Notes: generated by a model not told the origin, from the letters alone. Positions 17,228 through 25,610 are shown, counted from the stretch's first letter. The stretch: 29,765 nucleotides of DNA from an uncultured Bacteroides sp. (GCF_910586915.1 NZ_CAJULN010000033.1:1-29765); one strand, 5' to 3'. Made by a program: numbers and translations.

Positions 17228-17242
17228 TGAGAGGTTTTAAAA

Positions 17243-17306
17243 AAACATCCCAATGATTGAAATTAAACATCCCAATGAATAAAAAAAACATTGGGATGTT
17301 TTTTTA
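17243..17306 (+). terminator. terminator with duplicated left arm
   Basis: AAACATCCCAATG (17265-17277) pairs perfectly with CATTGGGATGTTT (17289-17301), a 13-bp stem with an 11-nt A-rich loop and a following T run. A second copy of the left arm, AAACATCCCAATGA at 17243-17256, lies exactly 22 nt upstream. The right arm could therefore pair with either left arm. It ends the 105-codon gene just ahead of ygiQ. Confidence 0.9.
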
Positions 17307-17313
17307 TTATCCG

Positions 17314-17321
17314 TATCTTTG
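17314..17321 (+). promoter_or_regulatory. -7 promoter element TATCTTTG abutting the ygiQ start
   Basis: Perfect TAnnTTTG match ending 4 nt before the ATG at 17326. With normal spacing, transcription would begin at or near the A of the ATG, giving a leaderless or nearly leaderless mRNA. Alternatively the box is fortuitous and ygiQ is read through from upstream. Confidence 0.5.
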
Positions 17322-17325
17322 CGCC

Positions 17326-19185
17326 ATGAAAGAATATCGATTGACAGACTGGTTACCCACTACCAAAAAAGAAGTAGAGCTTCGCGGATGGAATGAATTG
17401 GACGTGATTCTCTTTAGCGCAGATGCTTATGTAGACCACCCTTCTTTCGGCGCTGCCGTTATCGGGCGTATTCTCGAAGCGGAAGGTTTGAGAATAGCCA
17501 TCGTGCCCCAACCGAATTGGCGCGATGACTTGCGCGACTTCAAAAAGTTGGGACGCCCCCGTCTCTTCTTCGGTATCTCGGGCGGATGCATGGACTCGAT
17601 GGTAAACAAATACACCGCCAACAAACGGTTGCGCAGCGAGGATGCTTACACGCCGGACGGCCGTCCGGATATGCGTCCGGAATATCCCTCTATTGTCTAC
17701 AGCCAAATTTTGAAAAGACTGTATCCCGACGTTCCCATAGTCTTAGGCGGCATCGAAGCCAGCATGAGACGGCTCAGCCATTACGACTACTGGCAGGACA
17801 AAGTGCAGAAAAGCATATTGTGTGATAGCGGTGCCGACCTTCTTATCTACGGAATGGGCGAAAAACCTATCACGGAGTTGATCCGCCAAATGAAAACCCT
17901 GCTTCCGGCAGAAGGAGACTTCTTCACTACCGCCGACTTTAAGAAAATTTCCGCTTCCATCCCCCAAACGGCCTATCTTTGCCGCGAAACGGATTGGGTC
18001 TCCGATGCGGAAGACATCTGGCTCTATTCTCACGAAGAATGCTTGGCTGACAAAAAGAAGCAGGCAAGCAATTTCAGGCACATCGAAGAAGAGTCCAACA
18101 AGTATGCGGCAGCGCGCATCACGCAGACGGTGGGCAACAAGATTATTGTGGTCAATCCCCCCTACCCGCCGATGAGCCAGGAAGAACTCGACCGCTCTTT
18201 CGATTTGCCATACACCCGTCTGCCGCATCCTAAATACAAAGGAAAGCGGATTCCTGCTTACGACATGATAAAGTTCTCCATCAATATCCATCGGGGCTGC
18301 TTCGGCGGTTGTTCGTTCTGTACCATTTCCGCGCATCAAGGCAAATTCATTGTCAGCCGCAGCAAGGAATCTATTCTGAGAGAAGTCAGAGAAGTGGCGC
18401 AACTGCCTGACTTCAAAGGGTATTTAAGTGATTTGGGCGGTCCCTCTGCCAATATGTATCGGATGAAAGGGAAAGACGAATCTGTTTGCAGGAAATGCAA
18501 ACGGCCGTCATGCATCCATCCGAAGGTTTGCCCCAACCTGAATACGGACCATCGCCCGTTGTTGGATATTTATCGGGCGGTAGATACTTTACCCGGCATT
18601 AAGAAATCCTTTATCGGTAGCGGAGTGCGTTACGATTTGCTGCTCCATCAGAGCCAGGATGCTGCCATCAACCGCAGCACTGCCGAATATACGCATGAGT
18701 TGATTGCACGTCACGTCAGCGGCCGGCTGAAAGTAGCTCCCGAACATACCAGCAGCCGCGTATTATCTATCATGCGCAAGCCTTCTTTCGAGCAGTTCGA
18801 AACATTCAAGAAGATATTCGACCGCATCAACCGCGAAGAGGACCTGCGGCAACAACTGATTCCGTATTTCATCTCTTCACACCCCGGCTGCAAGGAAGAG
18901 GATATGGCGGAACTTGCCGTTATTACCAAACGCCTGGACTTTCATTTGGAACAGGTGCAGGACTTCACTCCCACACCGATGACGGTAGCCACCGAAACAT
19001 GGTACACGGGATTTCACCCGTACACGCTGGAGCCGATATTCAGTGCCAAAACCCAACGGGAGAAACTGGCTCAACGCCAATTCTTCTTTTGGTATAAACC
19101 GGAAGAACGGAAGAATATCATCAATGAGCTAAGGCGCATCGGACGTGCGGACTTGATAGATAAGTTATATGGAAAGCGTAAATGA
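17326..19185 (+). CDS. ygiQ: YgiQ-family radical SAM protein
   Basis: A 619-aa radical SAM protein (UPF0313) of normal family length. The N-terminal region (ELDVILFSADAYVDHPSFGAAVIGR) matches the B12-binding-like start of YgiQ proteins. The iron-sulfur motif is CX3CX2C at Cys325, Cys329 and Cys332 (RGCFGGCSFC). A second Cys cluster, CRKCKRPSCIHPKVCPN, is also typical of the family. The C-terminal part contains PYFISSHPGCKEEDM and LEQVQDFTPTPMTVAT, family hallmarks. The reaction is unknown. The start is the ATG at 17326 because the conserved sequence begins MKEYRLTDWLP; upstream in-frame codons lie in the terminator. It is convergent with the hepT-like gene, and both stop codons lie in one hairpin. 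Confidence 0.93.
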   Translation: MKEYRLTDWLPTTKKEVELRGWNELDVILFSADAYVDHPSFGAAVIGRILEAEGLRIAIVPQPNWRDDLRDFKKLGRPRLFFGISGGCMDSMVNKYTANKRLRSEDAYTPDGRPDMRPEYPSIVYSQILKRLYPDVPIVLGGIEASMRRLSHYDYWQDKVQKSILCDSGADLLIYGMGEKPITELIRQMKTLLPAEGDFFTTADFKKISASIPQTAYLCRETDWVSDAEDIWLYSHEECLADKKKQASNFRHIEEESNKYAAARITQTVGNKIIVVNPPYPPMSQEELDRSFDLPYTRLPHPKYKGKRIPAYDMIKFSINIHRGCFGGCSFCTISAHQGKFIVSRSKESILREVREVAQLPDFKGYLSDLGGPSANMYRMKGKDESVCRKCKRPSCIHPKVCPNLNTDHRPLLDIYRAVDTLPGIKKSFIGSGVRYDLLLHQSQDAAINRSTAEYTHELIARHVSGRLKVAPEHTSSRVLSIMRKPSFEQFETFKKIFDRINREEDLRQQLIPYFISSHPGCKEEDMAELAVITKRLDFHLEQVQDFTPTPMTVATETWYTGFHPYTLEPIFSAKTQREKLAQRQFFFWYKPEERKNIINELRRIGRADLIDKLYGKRK

Positions 19186-19204
19186 CATTTTTAGAATGTC
19201 ATTT
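19180..19204. terminator. hairpin spanning both stop codons of convergent genes
   Basis: AAATGACATT (19180-19189) and AATGTCATTT (19195-19204) form a 10-bp perfect stem with a 5-nt loop. Each arm carries a stop codon: ygiQ's TGA on the plus strand and the hepT-like TGA on the minus strand. Both genes end in the same bases, xAAATGACATT. It may act as a weak bidirectional terminator, though no long T run follows. Confidence 0.65.
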
Positions 19205-19591
19205 ACCTTCAATTTTACAAATAAAATATCGGATGGCGACTAAGAGCGGGTCCAATTCCTTATGTACAATCTCAAAAATTTCTTCTGCATCGATGTTGAA
19301 ATAGTGATAGGCGATTATATCACGCACTCCCATTACATTACTCCAGGGAATCGCAGGATAAGTGGACAATACTTGCTTTTCTGTAATCTTATCAAAACTT
19401 TTAAGACTTTCTCCAATAGTAATCAATAACATACAGGCAGCATCCAGTTTTTCCATCCCTTCCGGAGATAATAAAAAATCATCTGTAGACTTAATATGTA
19501 CAGTTCTCTCCTGCAAACGCAATATGGCTTTCTCTATTTGCAGCAAAACTCCAAGTGCAATATCTCTTTTATGAAAGGACGTAAATTCCAT
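19199..19591 (-). CDS. hepT: HepT-like HEPN ribonuclease toxin (DUF86), active-site His replaced
   Basis: A 130-aa all-helical protein of the HepT/DUF86 HEPN family, paired with an MNT nucleotidyltransferase upstream. Family members are mRNA- or tRNA-cleaving toxins with the motif RX4HXY, in which the Tyr is AMPylated by MntA. Here the motif reads RDIIAYHYFNID: Arg90 and Tyr97 keep the expected spacing, but position 95 is Tyr (TAT) instead of His, with His96 next to it. The generic HEPN motif RX4-6H is still satisfied by His96, so activity may be reduced, shifted or lost. The ATG at 19591 is preferred. A TTG three codons upstream is possible. The gene overlaps the 3' end of mntA by 23 nt. Confidence 0.88.
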   Translation of the reverse strand: MEFTSFHKRDIALGVLLQIEKAILRLQERTVHIKSTDDFLLSPEGMEKLDAACMLLITIGESLKSFDKITEKQVLSTYPAIPWSNVMGVRDIIAYHYFNIDAEEIFEIVHKELDPLLVAIRYFICKIEGK

Positions 19592-19865
19592 CTTGTTCAA
19601 TTTGTTTTCTCAGAAAATCATTCATATTACTATGCATTCGAACCACATCTACCGGACATCCCAACTGTTCTTCCAAATACTTCTTCAATTCTATACGCAA
19701 GAACAAATTCGGTTTCATCTCTACGCAAATATCTACATCACTCGTCTCCTTTTGTTCTTCACGCGCCACTGAACCGAACAATCGCAAAGAACTTACGCCA
19801 AAACGAGTGTGCAATACCGTAGCACACTGGTTGAGTATCGCAATATATTCATCTTTTGTCCTCAT
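19569..19865 (-). CDS. mntA: MntA-like nucleotidyltransferase antitoxin
   Basis: A 98-aa minimal nucleotidyltransferase with the family signature GSX10DXD (FGSVAREEQKETSDVDICVE). In characterised MntA-HepT pairs this enzyme neutralises the toxin by transferring AMP to its Tyr. The third acidic residue of such enzymes is expected around CPVDVVRM. The start is the ATG at 19865, preceded by AAAGGAAA; an ATG eight codons upstream at 19889 would lie inside the -7 box. It is first in a two-gene operon with a well-formed promoter just upstream, and it overlaps the hepT-like gene. Confidence 0.88.
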   Translation of the reverse strand: MRTKDEYIAILNQCATVLHTRFGVSSLRLFGSVAREEQKETSDVDICVEMKPNLFLRIELKKYLEEQLGCPVDVVRMHSNMNDFLRKQIEQDGIYVLS

Positions 19866-19888
19866 GATTTTCCTTTTATTATCTAACA

Positions 19889-19920
19889 CAAATATAGAAA
19901 CAAAGGATTAATTAATCAAA
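19889..19920 (-). promoter_or_regulatory. promoter of the mntA-hepT operon with overlapping palindrome
   Basis: On the minus strand, TTTG (19920-19917), a 20-nt spacer and TATATTTG (19896-19889) match both Bacteroidetes promoter elements with the usual spacing. It is the best-formed promoter in the window. A 12-bp perfect palindrome GATTAATTAATC (19906-19917) touches the -33 element and fills part of the spacer, so it could be an operator for autoregulation. That role is inference. Confidence 0.7.
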
Positions 19921-19944
19921 TTATTTTCTGCAATTTATTCTATA

Positions 19945-22900
19945 TTACTCTTTTACTGGCAAAGCCACAATCTCCTGCAACACACCTACCGCCGTCTCTA
20001 CATCCGACACATCCTTTATCAGCATACTCCGTTTTCCATTCTGTTCCCTCAGGTCGCAGCGACGGGTGTACTTCATCATATAGTCTATCACCTTGCCGAA
20101 AGCCTGGCTTTGGTAGAAGGGACTATCGGGATTGGAAACGAAGAAGAGAGTCATGCGTCCGCCTTTGAGAAAGATTTTCTCAGTTCCCAGGCGGGTAGCC
20201 AGGCGGCGAAGAGGAACAATGCGCAACAACTCCTGCGTCTCCGGAGGAACAGGACCAAAACGGTCTTCGAGACGGGAGCGGAAGGCTTCGACGTCTTTGT
20301 CCAGTATCAAACTGTCCAGTTCGCGATAGAGCAACATACGTTCGCTGCTTCCGGTCACATAGTCGGCAGGCAACAACAGTTCGAGGTCGCTTTCCACCTG
20401 ACATTCGTCAACAAAACCTTCGCCGCTAATCTGTCCTTCGCCTTTTACCTCGTCGGTATATAAGTCGGCAAACTCTTCGTTCTTCAGTTCGCGGACGGCT
20501 TCGGATAGAATCTTCTGATAAGTTTCGTATCCTAAGTCGGCAACGAATCCGCTTTGTTCGGCACCGAGCAGGTTGCCTGCGCCGCGAATATCCAAGTCCT
20601 GCATGGCAATATGGATACCGCTTCCAAGATCGCTAAAGTTCTCGATTGCCTGAAGGCGGCGTTTGCCTTCCGTTGTAAGACTGCTCAGAGGCGGAGCCAA
20701 GAGATAGCAGAAGGCTTTCTTGTTGCTGCGTCCCACACGCCCGCGCATTTGGTGAAGGTCGCTCAGTCCGAAGTTCTGCGCCTGGTTGATGATGATGGTA
20801 TTGGCGTTGGGGATGTCGATACCACTTTCGATGATGGTGGTTGCCAAGAGCACATCGTAGTCATAGTTGACAAAGTCCAGAATGATTTTCTCCAGTTGCG
20901 ACGGCTCCATCTGCCCGTGGCCTATGACGACACGGCAGTCTGGAATATTGCGTTCGATAAGTGCTTTCAGTTCCGGCAGGTTGGAGATGCGGTTGTTGAC
21001 AAAGAACACCTGACCGTTACGGCTCATCTCGAAGTTAATCGCATCCGTGATTACTTCTTCATTAAAGGTATGTACTTCAGTTTGAATCGGATATCGGTTG
21101 GGCGGCGGCGTAGAAATGACACTCAGGTCGCGCGCTCCCATCAATGAGAATTGGAGCGTGCGGGGAATGGGGGTGGCGGTCATGGTCAGTGTGTCTACGT
21201 TGACTTTCAACTGACGCAGTTTCTCCTTGACGGAGACGCCAAACTTCTGCTCTTCATCGACAATCAGCAGTCCGAGGTCTTTGAAGCGGACGTCTTTCCC
21301 CAAGATACGGTGCGTGCCTATGAGGATATTCACATCGCCTGCCGCCAACCCTTTGAGCACAACTTTGGATTGTGCTGCCGTACGCGCCCTACTTAAATAA
21401 TCGACACGGCAGGGCAACCCCTTCAAACGGTCGCGGAACGTCTGATAATGCTGGTAGGCAAGCACCGTTGTAGGCACTAAGACAGCCACCTGCTTATTGT
21501 CCGCCACTGCTTTGAAGGCGGCACGAACCGCCACTTCCGTCTTTCCGAAACCCACGTCACCGCAGACAAGCCGGTCCATCGGGCGGTCGCTTTCCATGTC
21601 TGCCTTGACTTCTACCGTTGCCTTGCTTTGGTCGGGGGTGTCCTCATAAATAAACGACGCTTCCAATTCGTGCTGCAAGAAACTGTCGGGACTGTAAGAA
21701 AATCCCTTCTCCTGCCTGCGCTGCGAATAGAGTTTTATCAAGTCGCGGGCGATGTCTTTTATCTTGCTCTTGGTGCGGTCTTTCAGTTTCTCCCAGGCCC
21801 CGGTTCCCAATTTGTTCAAACGGGGAGCTTCGCCGTCCTTCCCTTTGTACTTGGATACTTTGTGCAGGGAGTGGATGGAGACGAACACTACATCTTCATT
21901 CTGGAAAACCAGTTTGAGTACCTCCTGCGTGGTATCTCCGTTCGGCACACGTACCAGTCCAGAGAAACGTCCGATGCCGTGGTCGGTGTGCACGACATAA
22001 TCGCCGGGCGTAAACTGATTGAGTTCTTTCAGCGAAAGCGCCACCTTTCCGGAGCGGGCTTTGTCACTCTTGAGGTTGTATTTATGGAAACGGTCGAACA
22101 ACTGATGGTCGGTGAAGATACAGAGCCGCAGGGTATTGTCTACAAAACCTTCGTGAAGGGTATGTTCGACGGGAATGAAACGTATTTTGTCGCCACGATC
22201 CTCAAAGATGGCTTTGATGCGTTCCGTCTGTTTGGTGCTGTCGCTGCATATGACGAGGATATATCCCCGTTGCTGATAGTCGTTGAAAGCGTTTGCCACC
22301 AAGTCGAAATTCTTATGGAAGATAGGTTGTGCGGCGGTGTCGAACGTGATGCTTGCGTCCGGCGTGCCGGTCGGCTTGTTGCCGAACTCCATCCGGCGGA
22401 AATCGAGTGCGCGCGCCGTAAATTCGCTGCCGTCTATCAGTTTACCTTGCAGCGTAATGCCGCCGTTCTCTTCGGCTTCCTGCACAGCTATCGCCTGCGG
22501 TGTCAGCGCCTCATCGTGCACAGTCTGTATACGTTCGCGCAGCCACAGGAAATCGCGCATTGCCAACACCGTATCCGTCGGAATAAAATCGAGGAAAGAG
22601 GTAGTCACCTGCCCCGTCACCGCTAAATCGGGCACAATGGACACACCGGATTTCTTCTCGCGCGACAACTGGGTCTCTACTTCAAAGATGCGCACGCTTT
22701 CCACTTCGTCGCCGAAGAAGTCGATGCGGTAGGGATATTCAGAAGCAAAGGAGAACACGTCGATGATGCTGCCACGAACGGCGTACTGTCCGGGTTCGTA
22801 GACATAATCGACGTATTCGAAGCCGTAGCTATGGAGGACATCCGTCACAAACGTGATGTCAACCTTTTCGCCTACGTTTAGTTTCAGCGTCTTGCTGCTC

Positions 22901-23316
22901 AGTTCCTTGCGGGATACGACTTTCTCTGCCAACGCATCGGGATACGTCACGATACACAGTCCCTCCTCTCCTTTCTGCAAGCGGCTCAGCACTTCCGTAC
23001 GGAGGATTTCATTTGCCGCGTCCTTCTGCCCGTATTTGATGGAGCGGCGGAAGGAAGAGGGAAAGAAGAGCACTTTCTCCGTGCCCGATATCTGCGTCAA
23101 GTCGTGATAGAAATAGCCGGCTTCTTCGAGGTCGCCCAAAATAAACACAAACGGACAGCCGCCCTCCTGCACCAATACGGACGAGAAAAGCGAAGCGGCA
23201 GATGCGCACAGCCCGCCACAAAAGATGGTTTGAACGGCAGCGTCTTTCAACAAACGCTTCATTACTGCCGTATGGGGATGGGCAGCATATTGTTGCTGCA
23301 ACTCAGTTATTGTCAT
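19945..23316 (-). CDS. mfd: transcription-repair coupling factor Mfd
   Basis: A 1123-aa DNA translocase that removes RNA polymerase stalled at DNA damage and recruits UvrA. The length is close to E. coli Mfd. An N-terminal UvrB-like region (about 1-330) precedes the RNAP-interacting domain (LNQFTPGDYVVHTDHGIGRFSGL, about 450-520). The helicase motor has Walker A GDVGFGKTE (about 585), the DEEQ box (LLIVDEEQKFGV, about 687), TMTATPIPRTLQ and QMRGRVGRSNKKAFCYLL. The C-terminal TRCF domain (about 985-1090) follows. It is complete. A minus-strand box TAAATTTG (23345-23338) lies 22 nt before the ATG. It is flanked by unrelated genes. Confidence 0.97.
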   Translation of the reverse strand: MTITELQQQYAAHPHTAVMKRLLKDAAVQTIFCGGLCASAASLFSSVLVQEGGCPFVFILGDLEEAGYFYHDLTQISGTEKVLFFPSSFRRSIKYGQKDAANEILRTEVLSRLQKGEEGLCIVTYPDALAEKVVSRKELSSKTLKLNVGEKVDITFVTDVLHSYGFEYVDYVYEPGQYAVRGSIIDVFSFASEYPYRIDFFGDEVESVRIFEVETQLSREKKSGVSIVPDLAVTGQVTTSFLDFIPTDTVLAMRDFLWLRERIQTVHDEALTPQAIAVQEAEENGGITLQGKLIDGSEFTARALDFRRMEFGNKPTGTPDASITFDTAAQPIFHKNFDLVANAFNDYQQRGYILVICSDSTKQTERIKAIFEDRGDKIRFIPVEHTLHEGFVDNTLRLCIFTDHQLFDRFHKYNLKSDKARSGKVALSLKELNQFTPGDYVVHTDHGIGRFSGLVRVPNGDTTQEVLKLVFQNEDVVFVSIHSLHKVSKYKGKDGEAPRLNKLGTGAWEKLKDRTKSKIKDIARDLIKLYSQRRQEKGFSYSPDSFLQHELEASFIYEDTPDQSKATVEVKADMESDRPMDRLVCGDVGFGKTEVAVRAAFKAVADNKQVAVLVPTTVLAYQHYQTFRDRLKGLPCRVDYLSRARTAAQSKVVLKGLAAGDVNILIGTHRILGKDVRFKDLGLLIVDEEQKFGVSVKEKLRQLKVNVDTLTMTATPIPRTLQFSLMGARDLSVISTPPPNRYPIQTEVHTFNEEVITDAINFEMSRNGQVFFVNNRISNLPELKALIERNIPDCRVVIGHGQMEPSQLEKIILDFVNYDYDVLLATTIIESGIDIPNANTIIINQAQNFGLSDLHQMRGRVGRSNKKAFCYLLAPPLSSLTTEGKRRLQAIENFSDLGSGIHIAMQDLDIRGAGNLLGAEQSGFVADLGYETYQKILSEAVRELKNEEFADLYTDEVKGEGQISGEGFVDECQVESDLELLLPADYVTGSSERMLLYRELDSLILDKDVEAFRSRLEDRFGPVPPETQELLRIVPLRRLATRLGTEKIFLKGGRMTLFFVSNPDSPFYQSQAFGKVIDYMMKYTRRCDLREQNGKRSMLIKDVSDVETAVGVLQEIVALPVKE

Positions 23317-23337
23317 ACCTAATTAAGAATTTCACCG

Positions 23338-23345
23338 CAAATTTA
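23338..23345 (-). promoter_or_regulatory. -7 promoter element TAAATTTG for mfd
   Basis: TAnnTTTG match on the minus strand, 21 nt before the mfd ATG, in the 66-nt gap after the PagL-like gene. No clear -33 TTTG is present. Confidence 0.45.
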
Positions 23346-23382
23346 GCTATAAATCCCGATTTATGCGTCCGTATGACAATAA

Positions 23383-24597
23383 TTATCGTTTAGCGTTGAA
23401 CCGGACACCAAGCCCCACCATCAGATTGTTGGGGTATCTGAAATCGTACAACTGATATCCGGTATGAATGAAAAAGTTCTTTGTGATATCAGTTTTCAAG
23501 ACAAAGGTCTGATAAAACGCATTTGTGTCGTCTCCCCGGCAGAAGAAGTTCTTGCCGATACCCAGATTGATGGAGAAAATGGGCATGACAATCTCCGCAC
23601 GCACCGAGAGTCCTGCCGAAAACGACTCCTTGAAAGCAGGACGGTAGAACTTCAGTTCTTCGGGATTAGAGGGGATATAGTCGTTGGCTACGTACTTCAT
23701 GATATTGGCGCTCTCGTCGTATTGAAAGTCGAGCGAGACGCCTGCGCGGAAGTGCTTGTTGAAGTTGTAGAGAGGATTGAAGTTAAGCCCGATGATTCCA
23801 AAAGAGCCGGGAACCATCAACGGGTTTTCACCTTCGGGCCAGATACCTTTCTTCCGGGTGGCGCCATAGACGATAAGGTCGTAGCTTATGTGTTTTCCGA
23901 AGGGCACTTTGAGATACAGCGCAGAAGGCTGTGTGCGGTTCGGTTCTTGTTCGTTACAAAAAAAATGAGTCACGCCTACCGACGCTCCCACTGTGTTGAC
24001 GCCCGAGTTGGGATAACGGGTGTTTCCGTTTGAATAGTGCGACACTCCCACGCCGGTGCGCAGATGGGTATGGGGTGTAATCCGCCAGTCGAGCAGGAAC
24101 CCCAAGTTGATGTAAGCATTGATTTTCGAACCTACTACCCTGTTCTGCGGATTGCTGATGTCATCAAACTTCTTCCATCCGAACGATGCGCCGAAATTCC
24201 ATTCGTAGTCGAACGACAAGCAGGGGGTGATGTTGGCAATCCGGGAAGTCTGAAAGACGTAGACGGCAAGCGGATTGCTCACTTCGGTAACATTGCCGAA
24301 CGTATTGTAAGCCACGCCGATACCTTGCACGGCATACGGGTATCTCCTACCCGTTTCGGTAGCGGGCGAGAACTTGAAGCCGTATTTCAGATGTCCCGAA
24401 AAGGTGTTGCTGATTTTTCGTCCGGCCATGTTGTCTCCCCGAAAGAAGTCGTGAGTAGGGAAAACATACGACGGGCGGAAGTCGGCGCCCAGCATATGTA
24501 TCACCTTCCGGGAAACGGTGTCGGCTTCGGAAGCGGAAAGCGAAGCAACCGATAAGGCTGCCATAAGTACGAGTGGAAATATTCGGAACTTACTCAT
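23383..24597 (-). CDS. PagL-like lipid A deacylase / acyloxyacyl hydrolase family outer-membrane protein
   Basis: A 404-aa exported beta-barrel protein. The signal peptide (MSKFRIFPLVLMAALSVASLSAS) is followed by alternating amphipathic strands and a short C-terminal strand (MVGLGVRFNAKR). At His187-Ser189 it has HYSNGNTRYPNSG, which matches the PagL signature H-[YI]-S-N-x with catalytic His and Ser. PagL enzymes remove the 3-O acyl chain of lipid A in the outer membrane. The third triad residue, Glu in PagL, is not evident at the expected distance, where Asn is seen. The protein is more than twice PagL's size, so extra barrel or loop sequence is present. The start is at 24597, 7 nt after the lipoprotein gene; in-frame codons upstream overlap that gene. 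Confidence 0.78.
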   Translation of the reverse strand: MSKFRIFPLVLMAALSVASLSASEADTVSRKVIHMLGADFRPSYVFPTHDFFRGDNMAGRKISNTFSGHLKYGFKFSPATETGRRYPYAVQGIGVAYNTFGNVTEVSNPLAVYVFQTSRIANITPCLSFDYEWNFGASFGWKKFDDISNPQNRVVGSKINAYINLGFLLDWRITPHTHLRTGVGVSHYSNGNTRYPNSGVNTVGASVGVTHFFCNEQEPNRTQPSALYLKVPFGKHISYDLIVYGATRKKGIWPEGENPLMVPGSFGIIGLNFNPLYNFNKHFRAGVSLDFQYDESANIMKYVANDYIPSNPEELKFYRPAFKESFSAGLSVRAEIVMPIFSINLGIGKNFFCRGDDTNAFYQTFVLKTDITKNFFIHTGYQLYDFRYPNNLMVGLGVRFNAKR

Positions 24598-24604
24598 ATT
24601 GTTC

Positions 24605-25582
24605 TTACTCAATCTTTTGCTTAAAAATAAAATCATTTCCTGTATATATATAATTCCGATTGTGAAGAAAAGCACTGAATTCGCGCTTGCCGCCCGATAT
24701 CGGATTGGAAGCATATACTTTCAGAGGGACTACATACTGTTCGAGGTAATTGAAAACAAGAACCTTCCTCTTATCGTGTGCACCTATTGTCACCTCTACC
24801 GCCTTATCTTTATACTTGTCCACACCTGCCGCTATGTATTGCAGTCCGATACCGAAAGGTATTTTCGTATTCCCAAGTACGGGCTTCTCTTGGTCGATTA
24901 TGTCCGGAATGGTTATTTCGGGCAGGTTGTCTCCGAAGTGCAACCTGAACTTCTCTTCCTCCCAACTGCCACCAGCACTGTAAGGATAGAAACGCAACTC
25001 CCGACGGCTGTTTCTGTAAGGATATACCACAATGGTGACAGGAGCATTTTCACGTGTATTGTCAACAATGAAACTATCCATCTCGTCCATCAGGCCATAT
25101 TCATAGAGGTCGAACCGTTTCCAATCATAGACCACGCTATCCACCCGATACTTTGAGGTGGGCGCAAGCCTCACTTTGATTTCCTCCGTCTTATAAGCGT
25201 TGCTTGTGAAGATATTTATATCCAATGGATTGTCGTAAAGATTCTCGTCGTACGAAATCTTCAGTTTGTTGCCGCAGTTCTTCTCGATGCGGAAATCTAC
25301 ATACTCGTTCTTGCAATGCAATACTCCCAACTCTTTTTCTTTAAACGGCAGATAAGTCTCCTTCCCGTCCAGCGTGTATGACTTGATTTCCATCATTGCT
25401 CCGTCAATGTAATCAATCCCCCAGTTGTCGGCAGCGAAAGTTATCTCTGTCGTCCGGTTGTCCTCCGACATTGTGATGTCTGCCACGCCGTGCGGCAGAT
25501 AGTCGTCGATAAAGACTCCATTGTTGCACGCTGCAAGGGCAAGCAGGAGAAAGGCAGACAATATGAATCGATGTGATACCAT
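24605..25582 (-). CDS. lipoprotein of unknown function (325 aa)
   Basis: The signal peptide ends in lipobox LAAC (Cys19 in LALAACNNG), so the mature protein is lipidated. The rest is beta-rich with many aromatic and acidic residues (DITMSEDNRTTEITFAADNWGIDYIDGA near the N-terminus). This N-terminal segment recalls the Ig-like BACON-type modules of Bacteroides lipoproteins, but the match is weak. I recognise no catalytic motif. It is first in an operon with the PagL-like barrel, 7 nt apart, so the two may act together at the outer membrane. An unusual promoter with flanking inverted repeats precedes it. Confidence 0.8.
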   Translation of the reverse strand: MVSHRFILSAFLLLALAACNNGVFIDDYLPHGVADITMSEDNRTTEITFAADNWGIDYIDGAMMEIKSYTLDGKETYLPFKEKELGVLHCKNEYVDFRIEKNCGNKLKISYDENLYDNPLDINIFTSNAYKTEEIKVRLAPTSKYRVDSVVYDWKRFDLYEYGLMDEMDSFIVDNTRENAPVTIVVYPYRNSRRELRFYPYSAGGSWEEEKFRLHFGDNLPEITIPDIIDQEKPVLGNTKIPFGIGLQYIAAGVDKYKDKAVEVTIGAHDKRKVLVFNYLEQYVVPLKVYASNPISGGKREFSAFLHNRNYIYTGNDFIFKQKIE

Positions 25583-25610
25583 TTTATATTGTAATAGGCA
25601 TTTTAAGTTC

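Noticed and set aside
21628..22626. 332-codon open frame antisense to mfd
   Set aside because: It mirrors the mfd coding frame, has no start context and no recognisable domain. Long antisense frames are common opposite genes with this codon use; similar ones lie opposite the RND pump and the fusion protein.
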